Source: Desulfosporosinus fructosivorans
Lineage (GTDB): Bacteria > Bacillota > Desulfitobacteriia > Desulfitobacteriales > Desulfitobacteriaceae
Direction: 5' to 3'
Length of the DNA: 64,000 nt
Assembly: GCF_004766045.1 (NCBI RefSeq)
Contig: NZ_SPQQ01000002.1
Location: forward strand, 372,001 to 436,000
Position numbers and translations under genes: made by a program. Below the pieces are notes generated by a model that saw only the letters and a program-made list of their open reading frames with translations, was not told the DNA's origin and searched no databases. Positions within the stretch are counted from its first letter, which is position 1; every line of letters starts with the position of its first letter. Positions 1 to 8,666 of this stretch are shown here, piece after piece.

Positions 1-171
1 AGATATTTTTTTACTCATATTTAGTATTATACATCACCCGAACAATCATTACCACATCTTGGAATTGACTATTCTGGTTCGGAGTGGATTACCCTATTTA
101 CTGTATTATCTCGCTTTCTTCTTCCCTAATAATTATTCAAATGCTATACTTGATCACTGGAGGGATTATTA

Positions 172-1524
172 ATGGAACACAGCAAATCATTGTCCATGTT
201 ACTAGCTCTGGATTCACTTTCTATTTACAGGGGGCTGTTAAAGGACAAGGTAATAAGTAAGCTGAAAGCACTGCTTATTTGCCTTAACAAAGAAGACGTA
301 GAACTTCGAAAAATAGTCAATCGGTTCAATGACTTTTACTTTGAACTAGGGAAAAGTAATACTCTTTCATTAAAAGACTATATTATAAACCAAATAACGT
401 TTGATGAAAATCCATTTTCATTTAAGCTACCGGCTATGAAGTTTAGAGATTCTGACCGTGTTCTAGAGAAAGCTGTTTCCCATGATTTAAGAAATCTTCA
501 ACTTGTTTCAAGCCTTGACCCTTCAATGATCAAAGCTGAGATAAGCGCGTTGTTCATCGACAATAGCGCTAAACAAGTAATTGAAAGGCTTCCGGAATGG
601 GTAATAGAAAGTGAGCCTACCACAGACAGCCTTGATCATATCCAACGAATGAAGGATAGGTTTAACTCATGCCAGCAGTGGGATGAATGTATCGAAGATC
701 TTCGAAATTTCCACACAACCTACGGTTGCGGTATATACGCTCACTATATTGCCTTTGTTTGGGAGAAAACAGAAGGTCAAGGCTATCTAAAGGGGATAGA
801 TCGTCCGGACGCAATCACCTTAAACGAACTGGTGGATTATCAAAGTGAACGCTCAAAAGTGATTGAAAATACACTTCAGTTTTTAGCGGGCTGTCCCTCT
901 AACAATGTTCTTCTATACGGAGATAGAGGTACCGGCAAATCATCGACCGTCAAAGCCATACTGAATGAGTATCATAACCAGGGATTGCGAATGGTAGAAA
1001 TCCCCAAGGCTTATCTAGCTGACTTCCCCCTTATTATTCGGCATTTAATGAATAGAACGCAAAAGTTCATCATCTTCGTTGATGATCTGGTTTTTGGGGA
1101 TAATGAGGAGAACTATACTTCTTTAAAGGCAGTGCTCGAGGGTGGTCTGGAAAGTAAAACACCAAACATCGTAATTTATGCCACTTCCAACCGAAGACAC
1201 CTAGTAAAAGAATATTTCAGTGAGAGAGCTGGTTTGCAGTCGGGTAACCATAATGAGGAAGTGCATGCCGGGGACAGCATGCAGGAAAAACTCTCCCTCG
1301 CGGATCGTTTTGGCATTAGTGTAGTGTTCTCTTCACCGGATCAAAATCGATATCTAAAAATAGTCGAAGGGATTGCTGCAAGTAGACATTTAACGATCGA
1401 CAAAGAACGTCTACAAAGAGAGGCACTGCAATGGGCGCTTTGGTATAATGGGCGTTCTGCGCGGACGGCAAGACAGTTTGTTGATTGGATCGAGGGACAG
1501 TATATAATAGAAGGTTCCCAATAA
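172..1524 (+). CDS. DUF815 family AAA-type ATPase
   Basis: This 450-residue protein has the layout of DUF815 ATPases: a poorly conserved N-terminal half and a C-terminal P-loop domain. The Walker A motif GDRGTGKSS lies near residue 250 and the Walker B-like stretch FIIFVDDL near residue 305. It is followed by the family stretches ATSNRRHL and DRFGI. The ATG is preceded by CTGGAGGG at a good distance. The biological role of the family is not established; a nucleotide-dependent remodelling function is only inferred from the fold. It is transcribed alone and its stop codon lies inside a long palindrome. Family assignment is confident, function is open. Confidence 0.85.
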   Translation: MEHSKSLSMLLALDSLSIYRGLLKDKVISKLKALLICLNKEDVELRKIVNRFNDFYFELGKSNTLSLKDYIINQITFDENPFSFKLPAMKFRDSDRVLEKAVSHDLRNLQLVSSLDPSMIKAEISALFIDNSAKQVIERLPEWVIESEPTTDSLDHIQRMKDRFNSCQQWDECIEDLRNFHTTYGCGIYAHYIAFVWEKTEGQGYLKGIDRPDAITLNELVDYQSERSKVIENTLQFLAGCPSNNVLLYGDRGTGKSSTVKAILNEYHNQGLRMVEIPKAYLADFPLIIRHLMNRTQKFIIFVDDLVFGDNEENYTSLKAVLEGGLESKTPNIVIYATSNRRHLVKEYFSERAGLQSGNHNEEVHAGDSMQEKLSLADRFGISVVFSSPDQNRYLKIVEGIAASRHLTIDKERLQREALQWALWYNGRSARTARQFVDWIEGQYIIEGSQ

Positions 1525-1548
1525 TTATTGGGAACCTTCTATTATATA
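1501..1548. terminator. 48-bp perfect palindrome, probable bidirectional terminator
   Basis: The two 24-nt halves are exact reverse complements and include the stop codon of the DUF815 gene. The convergent glycosylase gene ends 30 bp away, so it could terminate transcripts from both sides. The stem arms carry the A- and T-rich flanks themselves, and no long separate T-run follows. Confidence 0.7.
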
Positions 1549-1577
1549 CCCATTTTGTACTCGGTTGATTGGACGCA

Positions 1578-2120
1578 TTAATTTGACGGAGGATCTCCAT
1601 ACGACATTATACTCCTGTGGGATTGGTCCTTCAAGATATCTCCGATGACGCTCCATTCCCTTAGTTTCTCCTCATAGCGCTTAGTATTCGCCGGACTGGA
1701 GGAGGTCAGCTTATGGAACGTTAGATTCGATGACACATCAAAACCTATAAATCTTTTATAGGTTTCGTACGCCTTACTTCCATTAAATAGTACTGTTTCT
1801 ATGTTAGGATATTCTTTGAACAGACCACTAAAGTCGTTCACTTTCTCATCCCTAATCTTAGAATCCAGACTACCTTCTCGATAACAATTTTCGATGACAT
1901 CCCATACTCCAATTTGCTTACTCATAATAAAGGACACTTTTTCTGCGTAGTCCAAGCTGGCTTGTGAATCGAAAAGCTCATAGAGTATTTTCCAAAATTG
2001 GTTTCTGGGATTAGCATAATACTGCTGTGAATTCAGGGATTCCACCCCGGGTATGGAGCCAAGAATTAGAATACGTGATCGCTCATCAATGATGGGCTGA
2101 AATGAAGTCAGTAGATTCAA
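1578..2120 (-). CDS. Hypoxanthine-DNA glycosylase (UDG superfamily family 6)
   Basis: The protein begins with the family hallmark GSIPG near residue 22, followed by QYYANPRNQFW near residue 33. This matches DNA-deoxyinosine glycosylases of the uracil-DNA glycosylase superfamily, which remove hypoxanthine produced by adenine deamination. A second motif, SSSPAN near residue 140, corresponds to the C-terminal active-site loop. The length of 180 aa is near family size. The start is a TTG preceded by GGAGGGG six bases upstream. It lies 12 bp after the DUF2164 gene and is probably cotranscribed with it. Substrate preference is inferred from the family. Confidence 0.8.
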   Translation of the reverse strand: MNLLTSFQPIIDERSRILILGSIPGVESLNSQQYYANPRNQFWKILYELFDSQASLDYAEKVSFIMSKQIGVWDVIENCYREGSLDSKIRDEKVNDFSGLFKEYPNIETVLFNGSKAYETYKRFIGFDVSSNLTFHKLTSSSPANTKRYEEKLREWSVIGDILKDQSHRSIMSYGDPPSN

Positions 2121-2132
2121 CCAGATCCCCTC

Positions 2133-2372
2133 CTACCTTTGACGTTTCTGGAGTCCAAGCAAGTCCTCGATTCTTTCATTCATATACTCATAAGAATCTT
2201 CTATCCCCTTATTGTAAATATAGGGACCTATTTCTTTTACAATAAAATCAAGCATTAGCTCGGCACCTAAATTCGTAATTTCTTCATCTCTCTCATTCCA
2301 ATAATAGCCCTTTAAACTTTCAACGAGAACAGCTCTAACTTCTTTTTTAAGTTCTATTTCCATTTTTATCAA
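2133..2372 (-). CDS. DUF2164 domain protein
   Basis: This small protein of about 79 aa matches the DUF2164 pattern: an N-terminal helix (MEIELKKEVR), the stretch SLKGYYWNERDEEI, then LMLDFIVKEIGPYIYNKGI. The function of the family is unknown. The reading frame is open to 2408, but the ribosome site AGGGGAG sits six bases before a TTG at 2372, so that start is preferred over the upstream ATG. The internal ATG at 2363 is a second option. The gene directly precedes the hypoxanthine-DNA glycosylase and probably shares its transcript. Confidence 0.7.
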   Translation of the reverse strand: MIKMEIELKKEVRAVLVESLKGYYWNERDEEITNLGAELMLDFIVKEIGPYIYNKGIEDSYEYMNERIEDLLGLQKRQR

Positions 2373-2511
2373 CGGAATCTCCCCTTTTACTTGTATAGAA
2401 ATATACAAATTCTCTCAACTCTCTATAGCAATATTATACCCTAAAAATAAGTCAAGTCGAAACTATTCGATGTCCTAGCCCAAGGAATCGACCAGACCGT
2501 TTATATTAGAG

Positions 2512-2542
2512 CGCTATCCTGGATAGCTAACCATGAATAGCG
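2512..2542 (+). promoter_or_regulatory. Two mutually exclusive hairpins in the leader of the CMD-like gene
   Basis: GCTATCC at 2513-2519 can pair with GGATAGC at 2521-2527, or CGCTAT at 2512-2517 can pair with ATAGCG at 2537-2542. The segment 2409-2632 has no gene and matches no riboswitch consensus I know. A regulatory role is only a possibility. Confidence 0.25.
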
Positions 2543-2632
2543 AGAAGGACCCTTCCAGAAAGCATGACCTAGCTGAATAGGTTTTAGGATCTTGGAGAAT
2601 AATATAAAAAATTGCATAAAGGAGAAAATTTC

Positions 2633-2989
2633 ATGGACGATTATTTTGACAACATAGACAGTACGGAGATTAACTTAAAGTATTTTACTGAACATCACGA
2701 GAGTATTTATAAGGCTTATGAGAAATACGGTCAGTTAGTCCATAAAGAAGGCGGCCCTTTAGATGAAAAGACATGTTGGCTAATTAAAGTAGCACTGTCT
2801 ACAGAGTGCCAATACCCTAGGGCTTTAAGAACGCATATATTAAAAGCCTTAAGTAGCGGGTGCACTAAGGAGGAAATTGAACATTCTATTCTCTTGGTAG
2901 CACCCAGCGCAGGATTTCCTAAAACAATGTCTGGTATTTTGATCTTGAGAAAGATCTTAGAAGAATCCGGCGACGATTCTATACACTGA
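2633..2989 (+). CDS. Carboxymuconolactone decarboxylase / AhpD-like protein
   Basis: This protein of 118 aa carries the CMD-family helical core: IKVALSTECQYPRALRTHILKAL is the central helix pair and GCTKEEIEHSILL follows it. AhpD-type members use a CxxC pair in this helix, but only the first cysteine is present here (C-Q-Y-P). Disulfide reductase activity of the AhpD kind is therefore doubtful. An upstream TTG at 2612 is in frame, but GGAG at 2621-2624 points to the ATG at 2633. The gene stands alone between an unexplained leader and a hairpin terminator. The substrate is unknown. Confidence 0.75.
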   Translation: MDDYFDNIDSTEINLKYFTEHHESIYKAYEKYGQLVHKEGGPLDEKTCWLIKVALSTECQYPRALRTHILKALSSGCTKEEIEHSILLVAPSAGFPKTMSGILILRKILEESGDDSIH

Positions 2990-3037
2990 ATTACCGATTA
3001 TGAGGTAACACGCGCTTCTATACTCAACACCCCGACT

Positions 3038-3078
3038 TAAAGTCCCTGCCGAAAACTTAGGTAGAGGGCTTTCTTTAT
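3038..3078 (+). terminator. Rho-independent terminator after the CMD-like gene
   Basis: AAAGTCCCT pairs with AGGGCTTT around a loop containing GAAAACTTAG, followed by CTTTATT. It is the main recognisable element in the first half of the 357-bp gap 2990-3346. Confidence 0.6.
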
Positions 3079-3193
3079 TGCCCATTCCCTATAATTCAGC
3101 GCACTTTTAATGTCCTAAATTCACAATTTTTTTTGACAACTGCTGTTATTGATAGGTTTTGCATCCGATCACCTATATCTTCTGGTATTAAAG

Positions 3194-3202
3194 TGATATA
3201 AT
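3194..3202 (+). promoter_or_regulatory. Extended -10 promoter for the ABC-F gene
   Basis: TGATATAAT is an extended -10 element about 145 bp before the ABC-F start. No good -35 hexamer is visible 17 bp upstream. A TTGACA at 3133-3138 is too far away to pair with it. Confidence 0.5.
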
Positions 3203-3276
3203 GTAATCTTGGAAAAGAAAACTACACTGCTACCAAGCCTTCGCGACGTGGGTACCTTAGTTGCAACTTATGCTCC

Positions 3277-3309
3277 CAGAAAGCGTATAGCTGTCAGTTA
3301 TACTTTCTG
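3277..3309 (+). promoter_or_regulatory. Hairpin in the ABC-F leader
   Basis: CAGAAA-GC-GTATA pairs with TATAC-TTTCTG, 11 base pairs with a two-base bulge, 38 bp before the start codon. ABC-F genes are often attenuated in response to ribosome stalling, so the long leader is suggestive. No T-run follows the hairpin and no mechanism is shown. Confidence 0.35.
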
Positions 3310-3346
3310 AACAAGTATAAAATATATTACAAAGGAACGATTAATA

Positions 3347-4960
3347 ATGATAAGTACAAGTGGGATTACTTTAAGATTCGGCAAAAGGGCATTATTTGAA
3401 GATGTTAATGTAAAATTTCTTCCTGGAAACTGTTATGGGTTGATTGGAGCAAATGGCGCCGGAAAATCGACGTTTTTGAAAATACTATCCGGAGAAATCG
3501 ACTCTACCAGTGGCGAGGTTAACTTAACGCCTGGCGAACGAATTGGCGTATTAAAACAAGATCACTTTGAATTTGAAGAGTCCGAAGTGTTAAACACCGT
3601 CATGATGGGGCATACCAAACTATATGAAATTATGGAAGCGAAAGATGCGCTCTATGCAAAACCGGACTTTTCCGAAGAGGACGGAATTAATGCTTCTATA
3701 TTAGAAGGCGATTTTGCTGAACTCAATGGCTGGCAAGCAGAGGCTGAAGCCTCTGAATTATTGATGGGATTAGGAATTGGCAAGGACCTGCAAAGTAGTA
3801 AAATGAAGGACCTAAGCGGGGATGAAAAAGTTCGGGTACTACTTGCCCAAGCTTTATTTGGAAACCCCCATATCCTATTGCTCGACGAGCCTACCAACAA
3901 CTTAGACTTGAATTCAATCGCTTGGTTGGAAAATTTCCTCTATAATTATGAAAATACGGTCATTGTTGTCTCTCATGACCGACATTTTTTGAACAAAGTG
4001 TGCACGCACATTGCTGATATCGATTTTGGTAAGATCCAACTATTCGTTGGAAACTATGATTTCTGGTATGAATCAAGCCAATTAGCCCTGCGATTGATGA
4101 GAGAGTCAAATAAGAAAAAAGAAGATAAGATTGAGGATCTCCAGAAGTTTATTCAACGGTTTAGCTCCAATGCTTCTAAAGCTAAGCAAGCAACCTCCCG
4201 TAAGAAACAATTAGACAAATTGACCTTAGATGATATTAAGCCATCATCACGTAAATACCCTTATATCTCGTTCACCCCGGACAGAGAAGCGGGCAACAAT
4301 ATCTTGACTGTCAAGGACTTAACTGTAATTGTAAATGGCGAAAAGGTACTCGACAACATCTCGTTTATTGTTAACAAAGGCGATAAAATTGCCTTTGTAG
4401 GTCCCAACGGCAATGCAAAAACAACTTTGTTTAAGGTTTTAATGGGTGAAATTGTCCCCGATGAAGGGGAATTTATCTGGGGAATTACAACGACTCAAGC
4501 CTATCTCCCGCTAGATAACTCCTCCTATTTCGAGACCAATTTGAACGTAGTAGATTGGCTGAGACAATTTTCCAAAGACCCTGAAGAGTCTTTCGTACGG
4601 GGATTCTTGGGAAGAATGCTTTTCTCTGGAGAAGAATCATTGAAGCAAGCCAGCGTTCTTTCTGGTGGAGAAAAAGTACGCTGTATGCTTTCCCGCATGA
4701 TGCTCAGTGGGGCAAATGTTCAAATATTGGATGAACCTACTAACCACTTGGATATGGAATCAATTACTGCTCTCAATAACTCCTTAACGAGCCTTGATGG
4801 AAATGTACTGTTCGTATCCCAAGATCACCAGTTTGTCCAAACTATTGCTAACCGCATCATTGAAATTACACCCAAAGGTCTACTTGATCGCACGATGACG
4901 TTTGATGAATATCTAGAAAATGAAGACGTCAAAGTCTTGCTAGAGAAACTGTATAGTTAA
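3347..4960 (+). CDS. ABC-F family ATPase, YkpA/YbiT-like
   Basis: The protein has two ABC ATPase domains joined by a linker and no membrane segments, as expected of ABC-F translation factors that act at the ribosome. Domain 1 has Walker A GANGAGKST near residue 37, signature LSGDE near residue 162 and LLLDEPTNNLD near residue 180. Domain 2 has GPNGNAKTT near residue 344, where Ala replaces the usual Gly; to my memory this is common in the YkpA branch. Its signature is LSGGE and it has ILDEPTNHLD near residue 460. The 537-aa length fits YkpA. Domain assignment is secure. Whether it protects against an antibiotic cannot be told from sequence. Confidence 0.88.
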   Translation: MISTSGITLRFGKRALFEDVNVKFLPGNCYGLIGANGAGKSTFLKILSGEIDSTSGEVNLTPGERIGVLKQDHFEFEESEVLNTVMMGHTKLYEIMEAKDALYAKPDFSEEDGINASILEGDFAELNGWQAEAEASELLMGLGIGKDLQSSKMKDLSGDEKVRVLLAQALFGNPHILLLDEPTNNLDLNSIAWLENFLYNYENTVIVVSHDRHFLNKVCTHIADIDFGKIQLFVGNYDFWYESSQLALRLMRESNKKKEDKIEDLQKFIQRFSSNASKAKQATSRKKQLDKLTLDDIKPSSRKYPYISFTPDREAGNNILTVKDLTVIVNGEKVLDNISFIVNKGDKIAFVGPNGNAKTTLFKVLMGEIVPDEGEFIWGITTTQAYLPLDNSSYFETNLNVVDWLRQFSKDPEESFVRGFLGRMLFSGEESLKQASVLSGGEKVRCMLSRMMLSGANVQILDEPTNHLDMESITALNNSLTSLDGNVLFVSQDHQFVQTIANRIIEITPKGLLDRTMTFDEYLENEDVKVLLEKLYS

Positions 4961-4961
4961 T

Positions 4962-4990
4962 TTGACTTCTTTCCATTTTTTAGTTATACT
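4962..4990 (+). promoter_or_regulatory. Sigma-A-type promoter for the CxxC zinc protein
   Basis: TTGACT at 4962-4967 and TATACT at 4985-4990 are separated by exactly 17 bp. This gives a 5' leader of about 115 nt before the gene at 5112. The -35 box begins one base after the ABC-F stop codon. Confidence 0.65.
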
Positions 4991-5111
4991 TAAAAACGCC
5001 TGTTAAAACTAGTGGATTTAAGCAAACCTTCTCTATTGCCTATGACTCCAAAAGTAGTTGGTTAACTTACCATGTAGCACGGGTAATATATTTAGTGGAG
5101 GTTTTTCATAA

Positions 5112-5423
5112 ATGTTTAATGACAAAGTATTGAGTTGCAAAGACTGTGGTCGGGATTTCGAATTTTCAGCTTCTGAACAAGAGTTCTATGCTGAAAAAGG
5201 GTTCACTAACGAACCTGGACGTTGCCCTGAGTGCCGTGCAGCTAAAAAAGAACAAACCAGAAACCAAGGCGGCGGTGGCGGCTATGCTCGTCAACAACGC
5301 GAAATGTTCCCAGCTGTTTGCGCTACTTGTGGTAAAGAAACTACAGTTCCTTTCCAACCATCTGGCGACAAGCCTGTATATTGCCGCGAGTGCTATCAAC
5401 CCCGCACACGTAGCAACTGGTAA
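5112..5423 (+). CDS. Small CxxC-x17-CxxC zinc-ribbon protein
   Basis: The 103-aa protein has two treble-clef-like cysteine units: CKDCGRDFEF with CPEC near residue 35, and CATCGKETTVPF with CREC near residue 94. The linker QEFYAEKGFTNEPGRCPEC and the Gly-rich region in between are typical of the CxxC-x17-CxxC domain family found in many Clostridia. The family is thought to bind zinc, and its function is unknown. GTGGAGG lies about ten bases before the ATG. It has its own promoter and terminator and so is monocistronic. Confidence 0.8.
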   Translation: MFNDKVLSCKDCGRDFEFSASEQEFYAEKGFTNEPGRCPECRAAKKEQTRNQGGGGGYARQQREMFPAVCATCGKETTVPFQPSGDKPVYCRECYQPRTRSNW

Positions 5424-5434
5424 ATCGTAAATAG

Positions 5435-5475
5435 TAGAACCCTCTTGAGCTTAATAGCCTGAGAGGGTTCTTTTA
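5435..5475 (+). terminator. Rho-independent terminator after the CxxC gene
   Basis: AGAACCCTCT (5436-5445) pairs exactly with AGAGGGTTCT (5462-5471) and is followed by TTTATATTT. Confidence 0.85.
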
Positions 5476-5499
5476 TATTTAATGCCTTAAATTATCATG

Positions 5500-5527
5500 G
5501 TAGGGGCAATGGATGAATTGCCCCTAC
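5500..5527 (-). terminator. Hairpin after the DUF2680 gene
   Basis: GTAGGGGCAAT (5500-5510) and ATTGCCCCTAC (5517-5527) form an 11-bp stem with a six-base loop, just beyond the stop codon of the minus-strand gene. The T-run is weak. Confidence 0.6.
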
Positions 5528-5532
5528 ATATC

Positions 5533-6129
5533 TTACTGTGTATCTGTTGGAGTACTGGTGGTAGGTGCTGTTGGCGCAATAGTACTACCCTTAGCACCTC
5601 CACGCATCCCCTTACCCATACCTCCGGGTATAAAGGTTCCGTTCGCCATAGCCTCTGCCTGAACCTTTAACTGTGCTTGTTCTGCGTCACTCCAGGTTTT
5701 GATCTGGTCAGAAGTCAATTTACTGTTCTTCTTCATAGCCTCAACCTGAGCAGTTAAGCGAGCTTGCGCCTGCTCACTCCAAGCTTTAATCTGGTCAGAA
5801 GTCATAGGTTCAGCGTTATTGAACTTCGTGACATCGCCGCGCATGCCCTTACCTCTCATTCCCTGGTTGAAAACCTTACCCTCCGCTAAAGCTTGGTCGC
5901 TAGCTTGTTGACGTTGATCAATAAAATTCTTCATTTTGTCTGCCTGTTCGGCTGTTCGAAGCCCAGCTTCCACTTCTTTGTCGACAATTTGCTTCTGAAG
6001 TCCGAACATCTGCTGTGTCATAGTTTTGATTTCAGCGAGCTTATCTGGATCTGTAGCGCCAAAAGCCGCCGTTGCTCCCCCAATCAATAACACAACACTT
6101 AATGCACCCGCTGCGAGTTTCTTATTCAT
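5533..6129 (-). CDS. Secreted DUF2680 family protein
   Basis: An N-terminal signal peptide (MNKKLAAGALSVVLLIGG, likely cleavage after AFGA near residue 25) indicates export. The region LQKQIVDKEVEAGLRTAEQA is the conserved DUF2680 core. After it come two copies of a roughly 25-residue unit, SDQIKAWSEQAQARLTAQVEAM near residue 110 and SDQIKTWSDAEQAQLKVQAEAM near residue 142, which look like an internal duplication. Two Gly/Met-rich patches (GMRGKGMRG, GGMGKGMRGG) and a Thr/Pro tail complete the 198 aa. GGAGG precedes the ATG. No enzymatic motif is seen, and its job in the envelope is unknown. Confidence 0.75.
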   Translation of the reverse strand: MNKKLAAGALSVVLLIGGATAAFGATDPDKLAEIKTMTQQMFGLQKQIVDKEVEAGLRTAEQADKMKNFIDQRQQASDQALAEGKVFNQGMRGKGMRGDVTKFNNAEPMTSDQIKAWSEQAQARLTAQVEAMKKNSKLTSDQIKTWSDAEQAQLKVQAEAMANGTFIPGGMGKGMRGGAKGSTIAPTAPTTSTPTDTQ

Positions 6130-6275
6130 ACAATTCCTCCTTATAATTCGTTATCGATCAAAGCTTTCGATTTTCCTGACCGATACAGTGTTAGCATATC
6201 CTCCAATTATGTTCAAATTGTGAAATGGATTTTAAGAAGTTGTGGACTTTTATATAAGAATTACCTTGCTCTTTT

Positions 6276-8360
6276 CTAGAGATTAATATCATATCGGCGC
6301 ATTTTTTCATAAAGCCAGGATCGTGAAATTCCCAAGAGCTTAGCGACCTCCGACTTGTTGCCCTTCATCTTCAGTAAAGCCTTTTGCAATGTATCTCTAT
6401 CCAAGTGCTCATGAGCATTTTCTAGGTTCCACCTCTTCATCGACGGTACAGAGAATTCTAGTTTCTGCTCCCTTAGGTAAAAGGGCAAATCGTCCTGTTC
6501 TAGTACATTACCAGATGCAAAATTGACCGCTCTCTCAATCACATTTTTCAGTTCCCGCACGTTTCCGGGCCAACGATGACTGAGCAGAATTTCGCTCACA
6601 GCGGGGGAAACTCCAGTAATCCGTTTGCCGAAATCTCGATTTAGTCTTTCTAAGAATACATGAACAAGGGGAATAATATCTTCCACCCTCTCCCACATAG
6701 GGATGATATGGAAATGGATCACATTGAGACGGTAGTATAGGTCACTACGGAAATCCCCGCACTCCACCTTCTGGATAAGGTCCTTATTAGTAGCTGCAAT
6801 GATCCGCACGTCTACTTTTACTAATTCATTACTCCCTAGTGGCTCAAAGGTCTTGTCCTCCAGCACTCTTAGAAGCTTGCTCTGCAATTTAGATGACATA
6901 TCCCCGATCTCATCCAAAAAAAGGGTTCCTCCGTCGGCGATGGCAAATTTACCGGCTTTGCCTCCTCTTTGGGCCCCAGTGAATGCTCCGCTCACATACC
7001 CAAAGAATTCGGACTCCAGAAGATTTTCTGGAACAGCAGCACAATTGACCCTAACGTAGTGGCTTTTTCGTCGAGGACTTGCTTGGTGGATCGCTTCGGC
7101 AAATAGTTCCTTACCAGTGCCACTTTCTCCTGTCAACATAATCGTAGAATTCCCCTGAGCAGACATCTCCGCCTCTTGCTTTAAGCGGCGCATAGTTTGG
7201 CTCACCGTGACGATTTGGTCAAAAGTGACAGCTAGTCTAGCTGCTCCAGCCTTTTCCTTGTAAAACTTCAGTTCACTATCCATTTGAGCAAGTCTCTCAG
7301 CCACCTCTTTTGCTTCTTCCAGCTTCTGAAAGACGATTTTTCCGACCGCCCCAATAATCTTGCCTTGCCGCACGATCGGTAGACGAGAGACGATATACGC
7401 TCGGCCATTAATGACTTGGATTTCATTGGTTTCGGCCATTCCCGTTTTTAATGTCCGGAGAATGCGCGTATTTTCGATCACTTGATCTACAGGCCGCTGC
7501 AAAAGTTCTTTTTCCTTCTTGCCAAAAAAGCGACACGCTGCCTCATTGACCAGAGTTATTTTCCCCTGGATGTCCACAACAAAGATTGCTTCGTAGGCAA
7601 TGTTGGTTACCGTGAGTAAAGTTTCATACAACCGTTTAGTAGCATCTAGTTCTAGGGCAACTCGATCTAAATCAGTGAAAGCCTGAAAAACGATCACGGC
7701 ACCCGCCGCCTCGCCCACCGGGCTGATATTGCAAAGAACGGTCACCTTATTCATTTGAGTTTTAATTCCGACGAGGTGTTGCGACTGATTAAGCACCACG
7801 GCAAGATCCAAACCTGGAAAGACGCTGTCATACAAACACCCTTTGAGTGCCTCCTGCTTCAAACCAAGTATTCTCTCGCTCGAGGGATTCATCTGCTGGA
7901 TGCAGTTATTTTGATCCACGAAGATGAGCCCATTAGGCATGGCCTCGTACACAGTATTGAGTTCGATGGCTAAATGTTCCGCCTCTTGAAAGAGCGCCAT
8001 AATCATATCCACTTTGGTAAAAATACCAAGTACTTTCCCCTCTTTATTTACGACTACGCCTGTTCCAACCGAGCTCTGTTTCGCCCGCAGCTCTATCTCC
8101 CTGAAAGGGGTGTTATCTGCAACGGTTACAACCTGACTTGTAAAATGTCTCAGAATCGTGTCTGACAGTTCTGCTCCAGCCAGAAAAGCATCCAGCACGT
8201 TTGCTTTGGTAAAGATTCCAATAAGCAATCCTTCTAAATCTACCACTGGTAAAGCATCCAACTTTGTCCAGCGTAAAAGCGCTACCCCTTGGCCTAGACT
8301 ATCCTTAGGCTGGAGAAGCGGAACATCCCGTGTCATCATATCCCTTATTAGCACACTCAC
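6276..8360 (-). CDS. Sigma-54-dependent activator with CBS pair and PAS domains
   Basis: The domains in order are: two CBS repeats (residues 1-120), PAS (about 130-230), a second PAS (about 245-345), a short coiled coil, the AAA+ sigma-54 interaction domain (about 385-610) and a Fis-type helix-turn-helix (about 655-690). Walker A is GESGTGKE at 411-418, the sigma-54 contact loop GAFTGA is intact at 458-463 and Walker B is LFLDEIGD. It should therefore activate sigma-54 promoters, with CBS/PAS ligands (perhaps adenylates or acyl-CoA state) as input. The neighbouring thiolase and acyl-CoA dehydrogenase both have -24/-12 promoters and are the likely targets. GTG at 8360 or the better spaced GTG at 8354 is the start. 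Confidence 0.88.
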   Translation of the reverse strand: MSVLIRDMMTRDVPLLQPKDSLGQGVALLRWTKLDALPVVDLEGLLIGIFTKANVLDAFLAGAELSDTILRHFTSQVVTVADNTPFREIELRAKQSSVGTGVVVNKEGKVLGIFTKVDMIMALFQEAEHLAIELNTVYEAMPNGLIFVDQNNCIQQMNPSSERILGLKQEALKGCLYDSVFPGLDLAVVLNQSQHLVGIKTQMNKVTVLCNISPVGEAAGAVIVFQAFTDLDRVALELDATKRLYETLLTVTNIAYEAIFVVDIQGKITLVNEAACRFFGKKEKELLQRPVDQVIENTRILRTLKTGMAETNEIQVINGRAYIVSRLPIVRQGKIIGAVGKIVFQKLEEAKEVAERLAQMDSELKFYKEKAGAARLAVTFDQIVTVSQTMRRLKQEAEMSAQGNSTIMLTGESGTGKELFAEAIHQASPRRKSHYVRVNCAAVPENLLESEFFGYVSGAFTGAQRGGKAGKFAIADGGTLFLDEIGDMSSKLQSKLLRVLEDKTFEPLGSNELVKVDVRIIAATNKDLIQKVECGDFRSDLYYRLNVIHFHIIPMWERVEDIIPLVHVFLERLNRDFGKRITGVSPAVSEILLSHRWPGNVRELKNVIERAVNFASGNVLEQDDLPFYLREQKLEFSVPSMKRWNLENAHEHLDRDTLQKALLKMKGNKSEVAKLLGISRSWLYEKMRRYDINL

Positions 8361-8470
8361 ACACCTCGCCTAAATAACATCCATCTTCATGACTTTTATC
8401 AATGATCTCTCTCGTTCTATTCTTCCTATCCAACAGCAATTCCTTTAATTTTCAGAACTTTCAACCACTA

Positions 8471-8507
8471 GAATTAGGGCCCCTCGTCATCCGAGGCACC
8501 CTAATTC
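8471..8507. terminator. Strong hairpin between activator and thiolase genes
   Basis: GAATTAGGG pairs with CCCTAATTC and CCTCG with CGAGG around a short loop. It lies in the 306-bp gap between the thiolase stop (8667) and the activator start (8360), both on the minus strand. It probably stops read-through from the sigma-54-driven thiolase. No long T-run is present. Nothing else clear is seen in the gap. Confidence 0.5.
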
Positions 8508-8666
8508 ATTATCCATTTAAATTGGACCAAATTTATAGGAGCAACGCTCTCAACTCTGCTCACATCACGCCATTTCAATCGACTCTATAATGCTACCTGA
8601 TTCATCTCCACAAAACATTCTCTTTTCTTCAAACCAATTTTAAGTTTGCTTTCATTGATACATATT

